Positions 7,354-14,602 of a stretch of 36,371 bases of DNA are shown here, one piece after another (position 1 is the stretch's first letter; every line of letters begins with the position of its first letter). The position numbers were made by a program, and so were the translations under genes. Origin of the DNA: a virus; the IMG/VR virus record IMGVR_UViG_3300035687_000014, positions 1 to 36,371 of that record; one strand, given 5' to 3'. The notes under the pieces are model-generated. The model was not told the origin of the DNA, made no database searches, and saw only the letters and a program-made list of their open reading frames with translations.

Positions 7354-7967
7354 CGAAGATCGCTTGCCCGGTCCCCGGCGCGCACGACGCGGGTTGCGTC
7401 TGCAACGGCACGCGCGAACTGCGGGTGTCCCCAGTCGGCTCGCTCTGCTCGACGTGCGGCGATCCCGACACGCAGAAGAACCTCGGCTTCGTGTCGCGCA
7501 GCGGCAGTCAGGTCATCGGTACGCCGTGCACGACGTGCGGGACCGTCGGCGACCCCGGTGAGTACCAGCGGCGAGCAGAGACCGTCAGCGCGCCCGGCGC
7601 CGAGGCGGTGGCGCTCGACCCGCCCAAGGCGCCATCGTTCACTGGAGCCGCCGACGTGGCGGCGAGGGCCCAGCCGTTTCCCGAACCGCCGCCTGCTTCA
7701 ACGCGGACACGCGAGCTGCGTGTCGTGTGCTACCGGAAGCCCGGGCGCGATCCGCGCTACAGCATCGTCCATTTCGAGACCGACGCCGGCGAACTTGTCG
7801 AGCGGTCGTACGACGATCCGGACTTCGCCGGGTCGTTCGAGGCCGCGCAGCTCGCGGCGATCGTTGTGGGCATCGCGGCGGCGCTTGAAAAGCCCCTGGT
7901 CGAGCAGCTAGCCCACAACGCGTTCCGCGAGACGGACGTACCCGCACATACGGTGTTCGCCGGATAG
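7350..7967 (+). CDS. Two-part protein: N-terminal zinc ribbons, C-terminal unknown domain
   Basis: The GTG at 7350 overlaps the previous stop (GTGA); longer in-frame starts upstream would overlap the neighbour deeply. The 205-residue product has an N-terminal Cys/His-rich part (CPVPGAHDAGCVC, CSTC, CTTC; about residues 6-65). A Pro/Ala-rich linker follows, then a compact alpha/beta domain (about 118-200). Function is unknown. The linker suggests a fusion of a zinc-binding module to a separate domain. It lies directly before the portal. Confidence 0.75.
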   Translation: MTKIACPVPGAHDAGCVCNGTRELRVSPVGSLCSTCGDPDTQKNLGFVSRSGSQVIGTPCTTCGTVGDPGEYQRRAETVSAPGAEAVALDPPKAPSFTGAADVAARAQPFPEPPPASTRTRELRVVCYRKPGRDPRYSIVHFETDAGELVERSYDDPDFAGSFEAAQLAAIVVGIAAALEKPLVEQLAHNAFRETDVPAHTVFAG

Positions 7968-8015
7968 CCCCCTAGCGCACCGGAGCCCAACCCGCCGCCG
8001 CCCTCAGGAGGCCCG

Positions 8016-9458
8016 ATGCCCGTCGAACACGAGCCGGCCGCCGTCGAGGCAGCGTCGGCGTACCTGGCAGCGGTCAAGGGCGGCCAGACGACTAGCATCG
8101 GTGACTACGCCGCCAAGGGCGGCCTGGACACCGCCTCTACGACCATTGCGGGCTTCCTCGGCGCCTCGAGCGATGACGTCGTGACGGCCCGGGCGCTCTC
8201 GCAGGCCGAACTCTACTGGTACTTCGCCAACCACCACCCTTGGATCGGCGCCGGAACGTCGCTGATTGCGCAGACCATCGCCGGTGCCGGCTACGACATC
8301 GTCGCTCCCGGTGCGGACCGCGATCAAGATGCCGTCGATTCGGACCCGATTGTGATCGCGCTGCGCATGCTGCTTGACCAGGTCAACGAGCAGCAGTCCA
8401 TCGAGGACCTCGTTGAAGAGATCGCGCTCGACCGCGATGTCGTCGGCAAGTTCTACGTCCACATTTTGCGACTGCCGAGCACCGGCAAGATGGTGGGCCT
8501 CGAGCGCCTAGATTCGCGCACGACGGCGCCGGTTCTCGCCGACGACGGCCGTTCGATCCGAGCGTACATCCAGAAGACGCGGGTCGGCACGCGCGTCATC
8601 ACCACCACGTACGCGACCGAGGACGTCATCTTCGGCAAGCGAGCCGGTGGAGCGGACCTGCTCGGGCGTGGATCGCCAATCGAGCAGATCGACCTTACGC
8701 TGGGCATCGACTGGGCCGCGCGTCGTGCCGAGGCTGCCAAGTTCCGGAACGGCCTGCGGGCTGGTGCGGTGCTGGTGAACAAGACCATCAGCAAAGACCA
8801 GCTCGAGCACAACAAGAAGGAAATCGAGCTGACGCGGACTGGCGTCGACAACGCGCAGCGGCCGCTCATGCTTGGCGGCGATTGGGACATCAAGTTCCCG
8901 CCCGCGCAGGACGAGGAGAACGGCGCCTCTCAGGACCGCGCCCGCCAAGAGGTCTGCGCGACCTACCACATCCCCGAGTCCAAACTGATGACCATCACCG
9001 GGGCGCTCGGCGGCAACGGCAAGGAGAGCGACGACCAGACGTTTCACGAGGAGTGCGTCATGCCGCGCGCGCGGTACATCTGGCGTACGATCTCGCGCGC
9101 GATCATGCGCGAGTTCGGGATCACGAACCTGGCGATCCAGCCCAAGGCGAAGTACAGCATCCGGCTTTCGGCGATCCCGTTTGCGGTGCAGATGCTGCAG
9201 GCCGGCGCAACGATCAGCGAGGCGCGTGCGATCGCGGAGCTGCCCAAGCTGGCGCGAACCGACCTCGACCTCGACATGCCGCTCGTCGGCGGGCTGCTGA
9301 AGGCGGCGCGCAACGTCCTCGCCCCGCCGGCGCAGCCGCTCGCGCTTCCGGCTGCCGCTGCGGTCACGCCCGATGGTCAGCCGCCCGAAGAGGTGGCCCA
9401 GAAGGGCGGCGCGCGATTTCGCCACGCACGCGAAGGACACGCGCACCCTCGTTACTGA
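8016..9458 (+). CDS. Portal protein
   Basis: The 480-residue protein has the layout of an HK97-type portal: an alpha/beta wing start with WIGAGTSLIAQTIAG, a beta region with KFYVHILRLPSTG, the stretch GRGSPIEQIDLTLGIDWAARRAEAAKF, and the long helical stem and crown towards the C-terminus. It forms the dodecameric ring through which DNA enters and on which the tail is mounted. ATG 8016 has CAGGAGG upstream. It follows the terminase with three mini-genes between, and its end overlaps the Mu F-like gene. Confidence 0.88.
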   Translation: MPVEHEPAAVEAASAYLAAVKGGQTTSIGDYAAKGGLDTASTTIAGFLGASSDDVVTARALSQAELYWYFANHHPWIGAGTSLIAQTIAGAGYDIVAPGADRDQDAVDSDPIVIALRMLLDQVNEQQSIEDLVEEIALDRDVVGKFYVHILRLPSTGKMVGLERLDSRTTAPVLADDGRSIRAYIQKTRVGTRVITTTYATEDVIFGKRAGGADLLGRGSPIEQIDLTLGIDWAARRAEAAKFRNGLRAGAVLVNKTISKDQLEHNKKEIELTRTGVDNAQRPLMLGGDWDIKFPPAQDEENGASQDRARQEVCATYHIPESKLMTITGALGGNGKESDDQTFHEECVMPRARYIWRTISRAIMREFGITNLAIQPKAKYSIRLSAIPFAVQMLQAGATISEARAIAELPKLARTDLDLDMPLVGGLLKAARNVLAPPAQPLALPAAAAVTPDGQPPEEVAQKGGARFRHAREGHAHPRY

Positions 9459-10272
9459 CGCCGCCGACCAGCTGGTCTCACGTCTCAGCCAGGCCCGCAA
9501 CGACGCCCGCGACGCTTTCCTGAGTGCGTGCGACGTCGAGTCGCTCCTTGCCAAGAAATCCAGCGCCAAGCAGAAGCCCGGCGAGCCCGGCGACCCGCTG
9601 ACCGGGCACGAGGCCGCGATGATTCGCGCCGCGATCGACGACCTGGACGGCAGCGCCTACGTCTCGACCCTCTACGACGCGACGTCCGCGCTCGTGCACG
9701 TCGCATACCGCTCGACGGCCGATCTCCTGGCCCTGGGCACCAGCTTCGACGTTCCGCCGGCCTGGGCGCTCGAGAAGGTCAAGAGCGCCGCGCAGAATAT
9801 CGGCTCGCTCGTCGACGAGCGCGATCGCGACGCTCTTACCACGATCCTGGAGAACGTTCTCTCCGAGGGACTGAGCGCCCGGGATGCGGCCGTGCAGCTG
9901 CACGACGCCTTCGACACCATTCGCTCGACCAGCGACACCGGCGCTGTGCGCGAGATGCCGTCTGACTCCTGGTTTCAGATGGTCGCCCGGACCGAGCTGC
10001 AGCGTGCAGCCGTCAACGGCCAGCTCGCGCTCTACGAGACGGCCGGGATCAAGAAGCTCCGGTGGCAGGCCGCGGACCCCTGCGACATCTGCGCCACGTA
10101 CGACGACCATGTCTTCCTGACCGACGACCTGCCCGACGACGAGCCCGGCTCGGTCCACCCGAACTGCTGCTGTGTCTGGGTGCCGGCCGACGAGGACCTG
10201 GGCGATTGGCGCGGGACCGAAGCGGACCGCGCGGCGGCCCAGAGCGGCAACCAGCCGGACGACGGCGAGTAG
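9373..10272 (+). CDS. Phage minor head protein (Mu F-like)
   Basis: The 299-residue product carries the Mu gpF-like C-terminal signature: Cys237-x-x-Cys240 (CDICATYDDH), then HPNC at 262-265 with the CCC run, in the order CxxC ... HPNCxC typical of the family. The preceding helical part (about 100-230) fits too. These proteins are injected or internal head-assembly components beside the portal. The ATG at 9373 has no clear ribosome site and overlaps the portal end by 86 bases, so translation is probably coupled; the true start could be somewhat later. Confidence 0.88.
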   Translation: MVSRPKRWPRRAARDFATHAKDTRTLVTDAADQLVSRLSQARNDARDAFLSACDVESLLAKKSSAKQKPGEPGDPLTGHEAAMIRAAIDDLDGSAYVSTLYDATSALVHVAYRSTADLLALGTSFDVPPAWALEKVKSAAQNIGSLVDERDRDALTTILENVLSEGLSARDAAVQLHDAFDTIRSTSDTGAVREMPSDSWFQMVARTELQRAAVNGQLALYETAGIKKLRWQAADPCDICATYDDHVFLTDDLPDDEPGSVHPNCCCVWVPADEDLGDWRGTEADRAAAQSGNQPDDGE

Positions 10273-10312
10273 CGGTTCGCCCGTTGGGCGCCCGGTGTGG
10301 TAGCCTAGCGTT

Positions 10313-10489
10313 GTGAATCAGGATGACGCCGGAGCGCTACCCGCGTTAGAAGAAACCTGCCCCGAGTGCTTGGGGTCGGGGTCGTACTGCGAGTGGTGCA
10401 ACGGAAATCGCGTAGTGCCAACCGAGTTCGGGGACCGCGTACTTCAGCTCGTCCGGCATGCCTTTCCCGTGCTTCGCCGAGACGGCTAA
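10313..10489 (+). CDS. Small DnaJ-type zinc-finger protein, 58 aa
   Basis: A GTG start at 10313 opens a 58-residue frame with CPEC and CEWC knuckles around residues 17-31, each followed by Gly as in the DnaJ CxxCxGxG motif. The ribosome site is weak. It follows the Mu F-like gene by 40 bases. The cysteine pattern and coding-like composition support it; the exact start is uncertain. Confidence 0.55.
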   Translation: MNQDDAGALPALEETCPECLGSGSYCEWCNGNRVVPTEFGDRVLQLVRHAFPVLRRDG

Positions 10490-10498
10490 GGGCCGGCG

Positions 10499-10636
10499 AT
10501 GGTGAACACCGCGAGCCCCGTGCTCTATATGGAAAACGTCCGGATTTCGACCCAGCGCGAGTTTCTCGTCGCACGTCCCCGGACGATCCGCAGGTACATC
10601 ATCGACCGCGACTTCTGCCCGTACGGGCGCCGCTGA
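10499..10636 (+). CDS. Small basic protein, 45 aa
   Basis: Runs from ATG 10499 to a TGA that overlaps the next ATG (TGATG at 10634-10638). The product is basic, with RRYIIDRDFCPYGRR at the C-terminus. No domain is recognised. Support is the coupling to the next gene and the close spacing to the one before. Confidence 0.45.
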   Translation: MVNTASPVLYMENVRISTQREFLVARPRTIRRYIIDRDFCPYGRR

Positions 10637-10881
10637 TGGTTACGATGAACGAGTGGGTAGAGCGGCGCCTTTACGGTGGCCCGCTGGACGGCAGGGTCGA
10701 TTGCGGCCGGCCAGACTTCCAGATCATGTTCTACTCGCACGTGCTTACAATGGTCGGGCTGGGCGAACCGTTGCACTGGTCAGCGTGCCGCCGCGACGTC
10801 TACCAGATCGCGCTCGCCGAGATCGACCTCCCTACCGGCAAGCCGCTGTGGATCGCCTACGAGTTCGTGCGGACCGAATAG
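10636..10881 (+). CDS. Hypothetical protein, 81 aa
   Basis: Coupled to the previous gene as TGATG and to the following as TAGTG at 10879-10883. The 81-residue product has RRLYGGPLDGRV near the start and FYSHVLTMVGLGEPLHWSA in the middle. The first phrase is reminiscent of small phage or actinobacterial proteins with an LxGGPLDG opening, whose function is unknown. No catalytic motif is seen. Confidence 0.65.
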   Translation: MVTMNEWVERRLYGGPLDGRVDCGRPDFQIMFYSHVLTMVGLGEPLHWSACRRDVYQIALAEIDLPTGKPLWIAYEFVRTE

Positions 10882-11084
10882 TGGCTCCGCACGATCCGCT
10901 CGCGATGCAACGCTACCGCGCGAAGAAGAAGCTGCTGGACGAGCACCTTGCGGACGGTACGGTGCAGCCATGGCAGGCGAAGGCCGAGCTGACCGCACTC
11001 GCCGAGCAACTGCTCAAAAAGCGCGGCGCGGCCAAGCAGTTCCCGCCGCCCGAGCCCGACCCTGATGGGTCATCCTCCGGCTGA
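10881..11084 (+). CDS. Small basic helical protein, 67 aa
   Basis: GTG 10881 shares its first base with the previous TAG. The protein is a charged helix pair (MQRYRAKKKLLDEHLADGTV, QAKAELTALAEQLLKKRGA) with a Pro/Asp/Ser tail, plausible as a short coiled coil. Function is unknown. A strong terminator lies about 45 bases after the stop. Confidence 0.55.
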   Translation: MAPHDPLAMQRYRAKKKLLDEHLADGTVQPWQAKAELTALAEQLLKKRGAAKQFPPPEPDPDGSSSG

Positions 11085-11127
11085 GGACCTCGGACTCCAA
11101 AACACCTCGACGGCCCGCCAGAGAACC

Positions 11128-11155
11128 AAAGCCGACGCCTGCGCGCCGGCTTTTT
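11128..11155 (+). terminator. Rho-independent terminator
   Basis: AAAGCCG at 11128-11134 pairs with CGGCTTT at 11147-11153 and the T-run continues to 11155. This is a standard intrinsic terminator and ends the packaging/portal operon. The next gene starts only 27 bases further, so its expression needs readthrough or a local promoter. Confidence 0.75.
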
Positions 11156-11181
11156 GATTGCCCGCCCGCCTGTGAGGTCCC

Positions 11182-11613
11182 ATGATCGACGTCGCCGATG
11201 CTGCCCCGCGCAACCAGCGCCTGCGTCCCGAGGCGTTCGCGGACCTGATGGGCTTCAAGCGCAGCCTGGTGCGCCGGTACAAGCTCGGCGTCATCAGCGG
11301 CGACAACGTCAACCGCGCCTTCGCCGAGGCCGTCGCGCAGCTCGTCAGCAACCCAGCCGCGCAGATACTGGACGACCGCGAGTGGACCCCGGTCCGGTGC
11401 CGCGGCTGCGGCTACACGACGTCGGTCCTCAGGAACGTCTCGTCCTGGGCCTGCCGCTGCTTCCCGGCGCTCAAGCGGGAAGCGTTCGTCGACGCCATCG
11501 GCCCCGACGGCCTGTATCTGCTCGACGCGCACGCCATGGTCAACTGCCCCAACGCGTCCGACTACCACCATGATGCCGGCGAGCCCGACCCGGCGGGCGT
11601 GGCGGCGCTCTAG
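11182..11613 (+). CDS. Cys-rich hypothetical protein, 143 aa
   Basis: Starts at ATG 11182 with TGAGG upstream. The N-terminal 70 residues are helical (RPEAFADLMGFKRSLVRRYKLG) and could bind nucleic acid. A Cys cluster (CRGC near residue 73, CRC near 90) forms a likely zinc site in the middle. The C-terminus is polar and rich in His/Asp. The family is not recognised. It stands between a terminator and the structured leader of the capsid protease. Confidence 0.7.
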   Translation: MIDVADAAPRNQRLRPEAFADLMGFKRSLVRRYKLGVISGDNVNRAFAEAVAQLVSNPAAQILDDREWTPVRCRGCGYTTSVLRNVSSWACRCFPALKREAFVDAIGPDGLYLLDAHAMVNCPNASDYHHDAGEPDPAGVAAL

Positions 11614-11695
11614 GCGCACGCCCGGGGCCGTTTCGAGTCGCTGGTCACCGCGTTTCCGGGTGACCCCACAACTCTAGCGACTGAAACCGCGCTAG
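11594..11695 (+). promoter_or_regulatory. Structured leader with alternative helices before the capsid protease
   Basis: Three perfect inverted repeats follow each other: CGGGCGTG/CACGCCCG (11594-11601 with 11617-11624), AGTCGCT/AGCGACT (11636-11642 with 11676-11682) enclosing GGTCACC/GGTGACC (11643-11649 with 11659-11665). GTTTC/GAAAC (11630-11634 with 11683-11687) lengthens the outer stem past one bulged G. A competing hairpin CTAGCG/CGCTAG (11674-11679 with 11690-11695) reuses the 3' arm of that stem, so both cannot form together. The ribosome site GAGGAGG of the protease follows within 10 bases. The layout is switch-like; function is inference. Confidence 0.5.
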
Positions 11696-11716
11696 AAGAT
11701 CGAGGAGGGCAAGGCG

Positions 11717-12148
11717 ATGTCGCAGCCCACCTTCAGCGACGCGGTCAAGGCCGCGGTCGCACCGGCGCCCCGCTCCGTCGCGCCGGCCAACACGACGACT
11801 CTCGCGGTCAAAGCGGACTCGTTCAACGACGAGGACGGCATTATCATCGTCAAGGTATCCGTCGCCGATGTCCGAGACCGAGAGAAAGAGCGCGCCCCGC
11901 TTGACGTGCTCAAGGACGCCACGCACGAGCTGGCCATGAAGGGCCGTCCGGTCGACGTCGATCTCAACCACGACGTCGTGATCGGGTGCGACATCGTCGG
12001 CGTCTGGATCGGCGATCCAATGCCCGACCCCAACGCGGCGTACGTGCAGCTCCGCCCCCATGACCGCGCCATCTACGAGGACGCCAAGGCTGGCGAAATC
12101 TGCGGCATGTCGTGGTCGGGCCCGTACCGTCTGAGCGAGGATACGTGA
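11717..12148 (+). CDS. XkdF-like capsid maturation protease (catalytic part)
   Basis: The 143-residue product ends with the pattern seen in XkdF-like phage serine proteases: VDLNHD (His about residue 85), an IVGVWIGDP strand, then AKAGEICGMSWSG, where the Ser of GMSWSG is the likely nucleophile. The role would be cleavage of scaffold and capsid during maturation. In many phages the segment after GxSxxG, including an ExxxVxxPAN-like strand, is on the same chain; here that segment is encoded by the next gene, overlapping as GTGA. Start ATG 11717 follows GAGGAGG. Confidence 0.7.
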   Translation: MSQPTFSDAVKAAVAPAPRSVAPANTTTLAVKADSFNDEDGIIIVKVSVADVRDREKERAPLDVLKDATHELAMKGRPVDVDLNHDVVIGCDIVGVWIGDPMPDPNAAYVQLRPHDRAIYEDAKAGEICGMSWSGPYRLSEDT

Positions 12149-13287
12149 AGCAGAACGACACGCCCAAGCGCATCGACGAGATGCACTTCGACCGGCTCAC
12201 GCTGGTCTACAGCGAGTACGCCGGCAAGGCGCACATCCCAGTCAACCCCGCGGCGGTGATCGTCGCGTGCAAAGGAGGCCCCGTGGATAACCCGATCAAC
12301 TCCGCGCTGGTCGGAGCGTTCGAGCGCCTCGGCATCGCGCGCAAGAGCAAGCCCGCCGCCGGTGCGGCCGCTGCTCCCGCCGTCGCGCACAAGGACGCCG
12401 TCACCGACGCAGGCGTCGCCGAATCGATCGCCGAGGCGCTCGAGGACACCGCCATCTCCAACCTGTACGGCGCGCTGTACGACATGGAGTACGCCGTCAG
12501 TCAGGTGCTCAGCGCGCCGGGCTTCGAGGACGCGGCTCGCCGCGCCGCGGTCGACGCAATCCTCGAGACCTACTGCGCCCAGATCGCCGCGCTCGTCGCC
12601 ATGGTGTTCGCCGAGAAGGCGACCGTCATCGCCGAGAACGCGACCAAGGCGGGTCGACGCCACAATACCGAGGACCTGGCCGCGATCCAGGCCGCGAGCG
12701 ACAGCGTCAACAAGATCGTCGACGCCGCCAAGGCCGCGCAGGACGCCACCGGCAAGCTGCTCAGCGACGCCAGCGCGACCGAGGGCGAGAAGTCGACCTC
12801 GACTTCGGCCCCGGCGCTCGTCGCCGCGAACGAACCCACCGTCGCCGGGAACCCGGCCGCCGCGGACGCGACGAAGGCGGCGATCGATGGCGTGGCCGCT
12901 TCGGTGACGGCGCTCCGGGAACTCGTGCAGACGGCGCTGGACCCGGCCGCGCTCAAGGCGCTCATCGATCCGGCCGTCAAGTCGGCCGTCGAGCCGCTCC
13001 AGGCCGACATCGTCAGCGCGAACCAGCGCGCGACCGACGCGGAGGCTCGTGCCACCGCCGCTGAAGCGGCCAAGAGCGCGGCCGAGACCACGGCCACCAA
13101 GGCGCAGGAGGACGCGCTCGCCGCGGCCCGCCAGCGCAGCGCTCCCGGCGGTCACGTCGATCCCAAGGAGGCGCGTCAAGCGCAGGTCGACGCGAACAAG
13201 GCGAGCATCGAGGCCGCGCCCGCGGTTCCCAAGACGTTCGCCGAGGCGATCAGAGTCCTCCACGCGGTCACCCCGCCCGCCACCTAG
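12145..13287 (+). CDS. Capsid scaffold-like protein (continuation of protease module)
   Basis: GTG 12145 overlaps the protease TGA. The first 45 residues (HFDRLTLVYSEYAGKAHIPVNPAAVIVACKGG) resemble the closing strand of XkdF-like proteases. The rest (about 50-380) is Ala-rich and helical with likely coiled coils (ANQRATDAEARATAAEAAKS), as expected of an internal scaffold that is removed during head maturation. A 391-codon version from ATG 12112 in the same frame is open, but the coupled GTG is preferred. Composition is very Ala-rich, so domain boundaries are uncertain. Confidence 0.7.
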   Translation: MKQNDTPKRIDEMHFDRLTLVYSEYAGKAHIPVNPAAVIVACKGGPVDNPINSALVGAFERLGIARKSKPAAGAAAAPAVAHKDAVTDAGVAESIAEALEDTAISNLYGALYDMEYAVSQVLSAPGFEDAARRAAVDAILETYCAQIAALVAMVFAEKATVIAENATKAGRRHNTEDLAAIQAASDSVNKIVDAAKAAQDATGKLLSDASATEGEKSTSTSAPALVAANEPTVAGNPAAADATKAAIDGVAASVTALRELVQTALDPAALKALIDPAVKSAVEPLQADIVSANQRATDAEARATAAEAAKSAAETTATKAQEDALAAARQRSAPGGHVDPKEARQAQVDANKASIEAAPAVPKTFAEAIRVLHAVTPPAT

Positions 13288-13341
13288 CCCGAACCAGAAA
13301 GTCAAGCACCGCGACGCGCGTATACGACGCCGTCGCTGATC

Positions 13342-13405
13342 CGCGCGCTTGCGCGCGTCAACCGCCCCGCCGCGGCGCTTCGCCGCGCGCCCGGGCGCGA
13401 TTTTT
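13342..13405 (+). terminator. Row of GC hairpins and a terminator before the capsid gene
   Basis: CGCGCGC/GCGCGCG (13342-13348 with 13351-13357) and GCGGCG/CGCCGC (13372-13377 with 13381-13386) precede a perfect palindrome CGCGCCCGGGCGCG (13386-13399) that is followed by ATTTTT. The last looks like an intrinsic terminator only a few bases before the ribosome site of the major capsid gene. It could separate scaffold from capsid transcripts or protect the capsid mRNA 5' end after processing. Confidence 0.55.
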
Positions 13406-13415
13406 GGAGCCCTGC

Positions 13416-14444
13416 GTGGACTACGCGCTCAAAGCCATGGACAGCGTCACCAACGCCAACTACGAGCAGAAGGACCTGTCCAACCTCATCACCCGCCAGG
13501 ACGGCCCCCCGCGGCCCTTCCTGCAAACCATCGGCATCGCCCAGGCGAAGGGCAAGACACACTACTGGGACGAGGTCCCGCTGAACCAAGTCGGTCGCGG
13601 CCTGAGTTCGTACGCCGAAGGCGGCAAGCCCGGTTCGCAGACCAACCCGCCGGTGCAGCTCTCGAACATCGTGTGCCGCGTCGGTCAGGTGGCGAAGGTC
13701 ACCGACACGGAGGCCGCGATCTGGACGGCCGGCGGCACCCGCCGCCTCGCCGACGGCGAGCTCGAGCGGCTCATCCAAGAGGCCATCGATCTCGACACCG
13801 AGCTGAAAATGGAAGAGCAGCTCAACGAGATGGAGTGGATGCTCCTCAACGGCAACAAGACCAACACCGAGGCGTGGGCCGGCGGCCAGTGCGACGGCGT
13901 CGTGCAGGTGCTGACCACCAACAACATCCTCGCCGACGGCGGCAGCGGCGCAGCGATGCCCGTCACGCGCGCCAACGCGGTCAACTTCGAGCCCGTCGTC
14001 ATGCAGCTCGCCGCGAACATCCGCGCGACGTACGCGCCCGCCGTGCCGGACCTGTTCCTGTGCACGACGGCCACGAAGGGCTGCGTCAACGGCTTCATCG
14101 GCGGCGGCGCCGGCCGGCCGATCGTCCAGCTCGTCAACGCCGACTCCGCCGGCTTCGTCGCCGGTCAGGAAGTCGACGAGTACCAGACCGGGTACTTCAA
14201 GGTTCGCGTCGTGCAGGAGCCGCAGATCGAGATCGCCGCCCTCGGCGGCAAGGCGACGCCGCCCACCACGGCGCGCGCGCTGATGCTCTCGACCAAGCGC
14301 TTCAAACGTGCGGACCTCATCCCGCTGCGTTCCGAGCCGCTCGCGCGCATCAACACCTCGGTCGAGCGCATGATCACCTGGGAGGGTACCCTCGAGTTCC
14401 GCAACCAGAAGGAATCGGGCCAGATCCGCAACCTGGTTGCCTGA
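13416..14444 (+). CDS. Major capsid protein (SU10/DUF5309-like)
   Basis: The 342-residue protein resembles the DUF5309/SU10 major capsid group: a start with NYEQKDLSNLITRQDGPPRPFL, a THYWDEVPL strand, a long middle helix (LIQEAIDLDTELKMEEQLNEMEWMLLNG), and a C-terminal part ending in ITWEGTLEF. These form HK97-fold icosahedral shells. The start GTG 13416 is chosen for TGGAG 8 bases upstream; in-frame TTG 13404 lacks one. The gene follows protease and scaffold, as expected. A tRNA-like sequence follows 55 bases after the TGA stop. Confidence 0.88.
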   Translation: MDYALKAMDSVTNANYEQKDLSNLITRQDGPPRPFLQTIGIAQAKGKTHYWDEVPLNQVGRGLSSYAEGGKPGSQTNPPVQLSNIVCRVGQVAKVTDTEAAIWTAGGTRRLADGELERLIQEAIDLDTELKMEEQLNEMEWMLLNGNKTNTEAWAGGQCDGVVQVLTTNNILADGGSGAAMPVTRANAVNFEPVVMQLAANIRATYAPAVPDLFLCTTATKGCVNGFIGGGAGRPIVQLVNADSAGFVAGQEVDEYQTGYFKVRVVQEPQIEIAALGGKATPPTTARALMLSTKRFKRADLIPLRSEPLARINTSVERMITWEGTLEFRNQKESGQIRNLVA

Positions 14445-14499
14445 TCGGTTCCCTCGCCCCACCGGATCGTCGGCGCGTTCGCGCGCTGGCGGTCTCGTC

Positions 14500-14572
14500 G
14501 TGCGCCCACGTTCGATTGGTCGATGGCTGGCCTTCAAAGCCGGCGATGCGGGTTCGAGCCCCGCGGCGCGCG
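14500..14572 (+). tRNA. tRNA-like cloverleaf with UCA anticodon (opal-reading or Sec-type)
   Basis: Acceptor stem 14500-14506 with 14565-14571 (7 bp, one G-U), extendable to 10 bp with 14497-14499/14572-14574. The anticodon stem is 14527-14531 with 14539-14543, with a canonical loop CTTCAAA that puts TCA at 14534-14536. The T stem is 14548-14552 with 14560-14564, loop TTCGAGC. The D arm is weak (14509-14512 with 14522-14525, two G-U) but has GG at 14518-14519. The variable loop is 4 bases and no CCA is encoded. Position 8 is C and the usual A14 is missing, so it may be degenerate. It lacks the long variable arm of SelC. Confidence 0.65.
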
Positions 14573-14602
14573 ACACATCACCCAAGCCAACCGGGAGCCG
14601 AG

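Noticed and set aside
11085-11127. tRNA-like CTCCAAAA loop after the 67-residue gene
   Set aside because: A Trp-like anticodon loop is visible but no T-arm or acceptor pairing could be built around it.
12146-12250. UGA readthrough of the capsid protease
   Set aside because: In-frame translation after the UGA is low-complexity Ser/Arg/Thr and stops soon; the sensible continuation is in the -1 frame.
12073-13305. 410-codon minus-strand ORF opposite the scaffold gene
   Set aside because: Arg/Gly/Leu-rich repeat-like translation of antisense GC-rich DNA; the + strand gene fits the operon.
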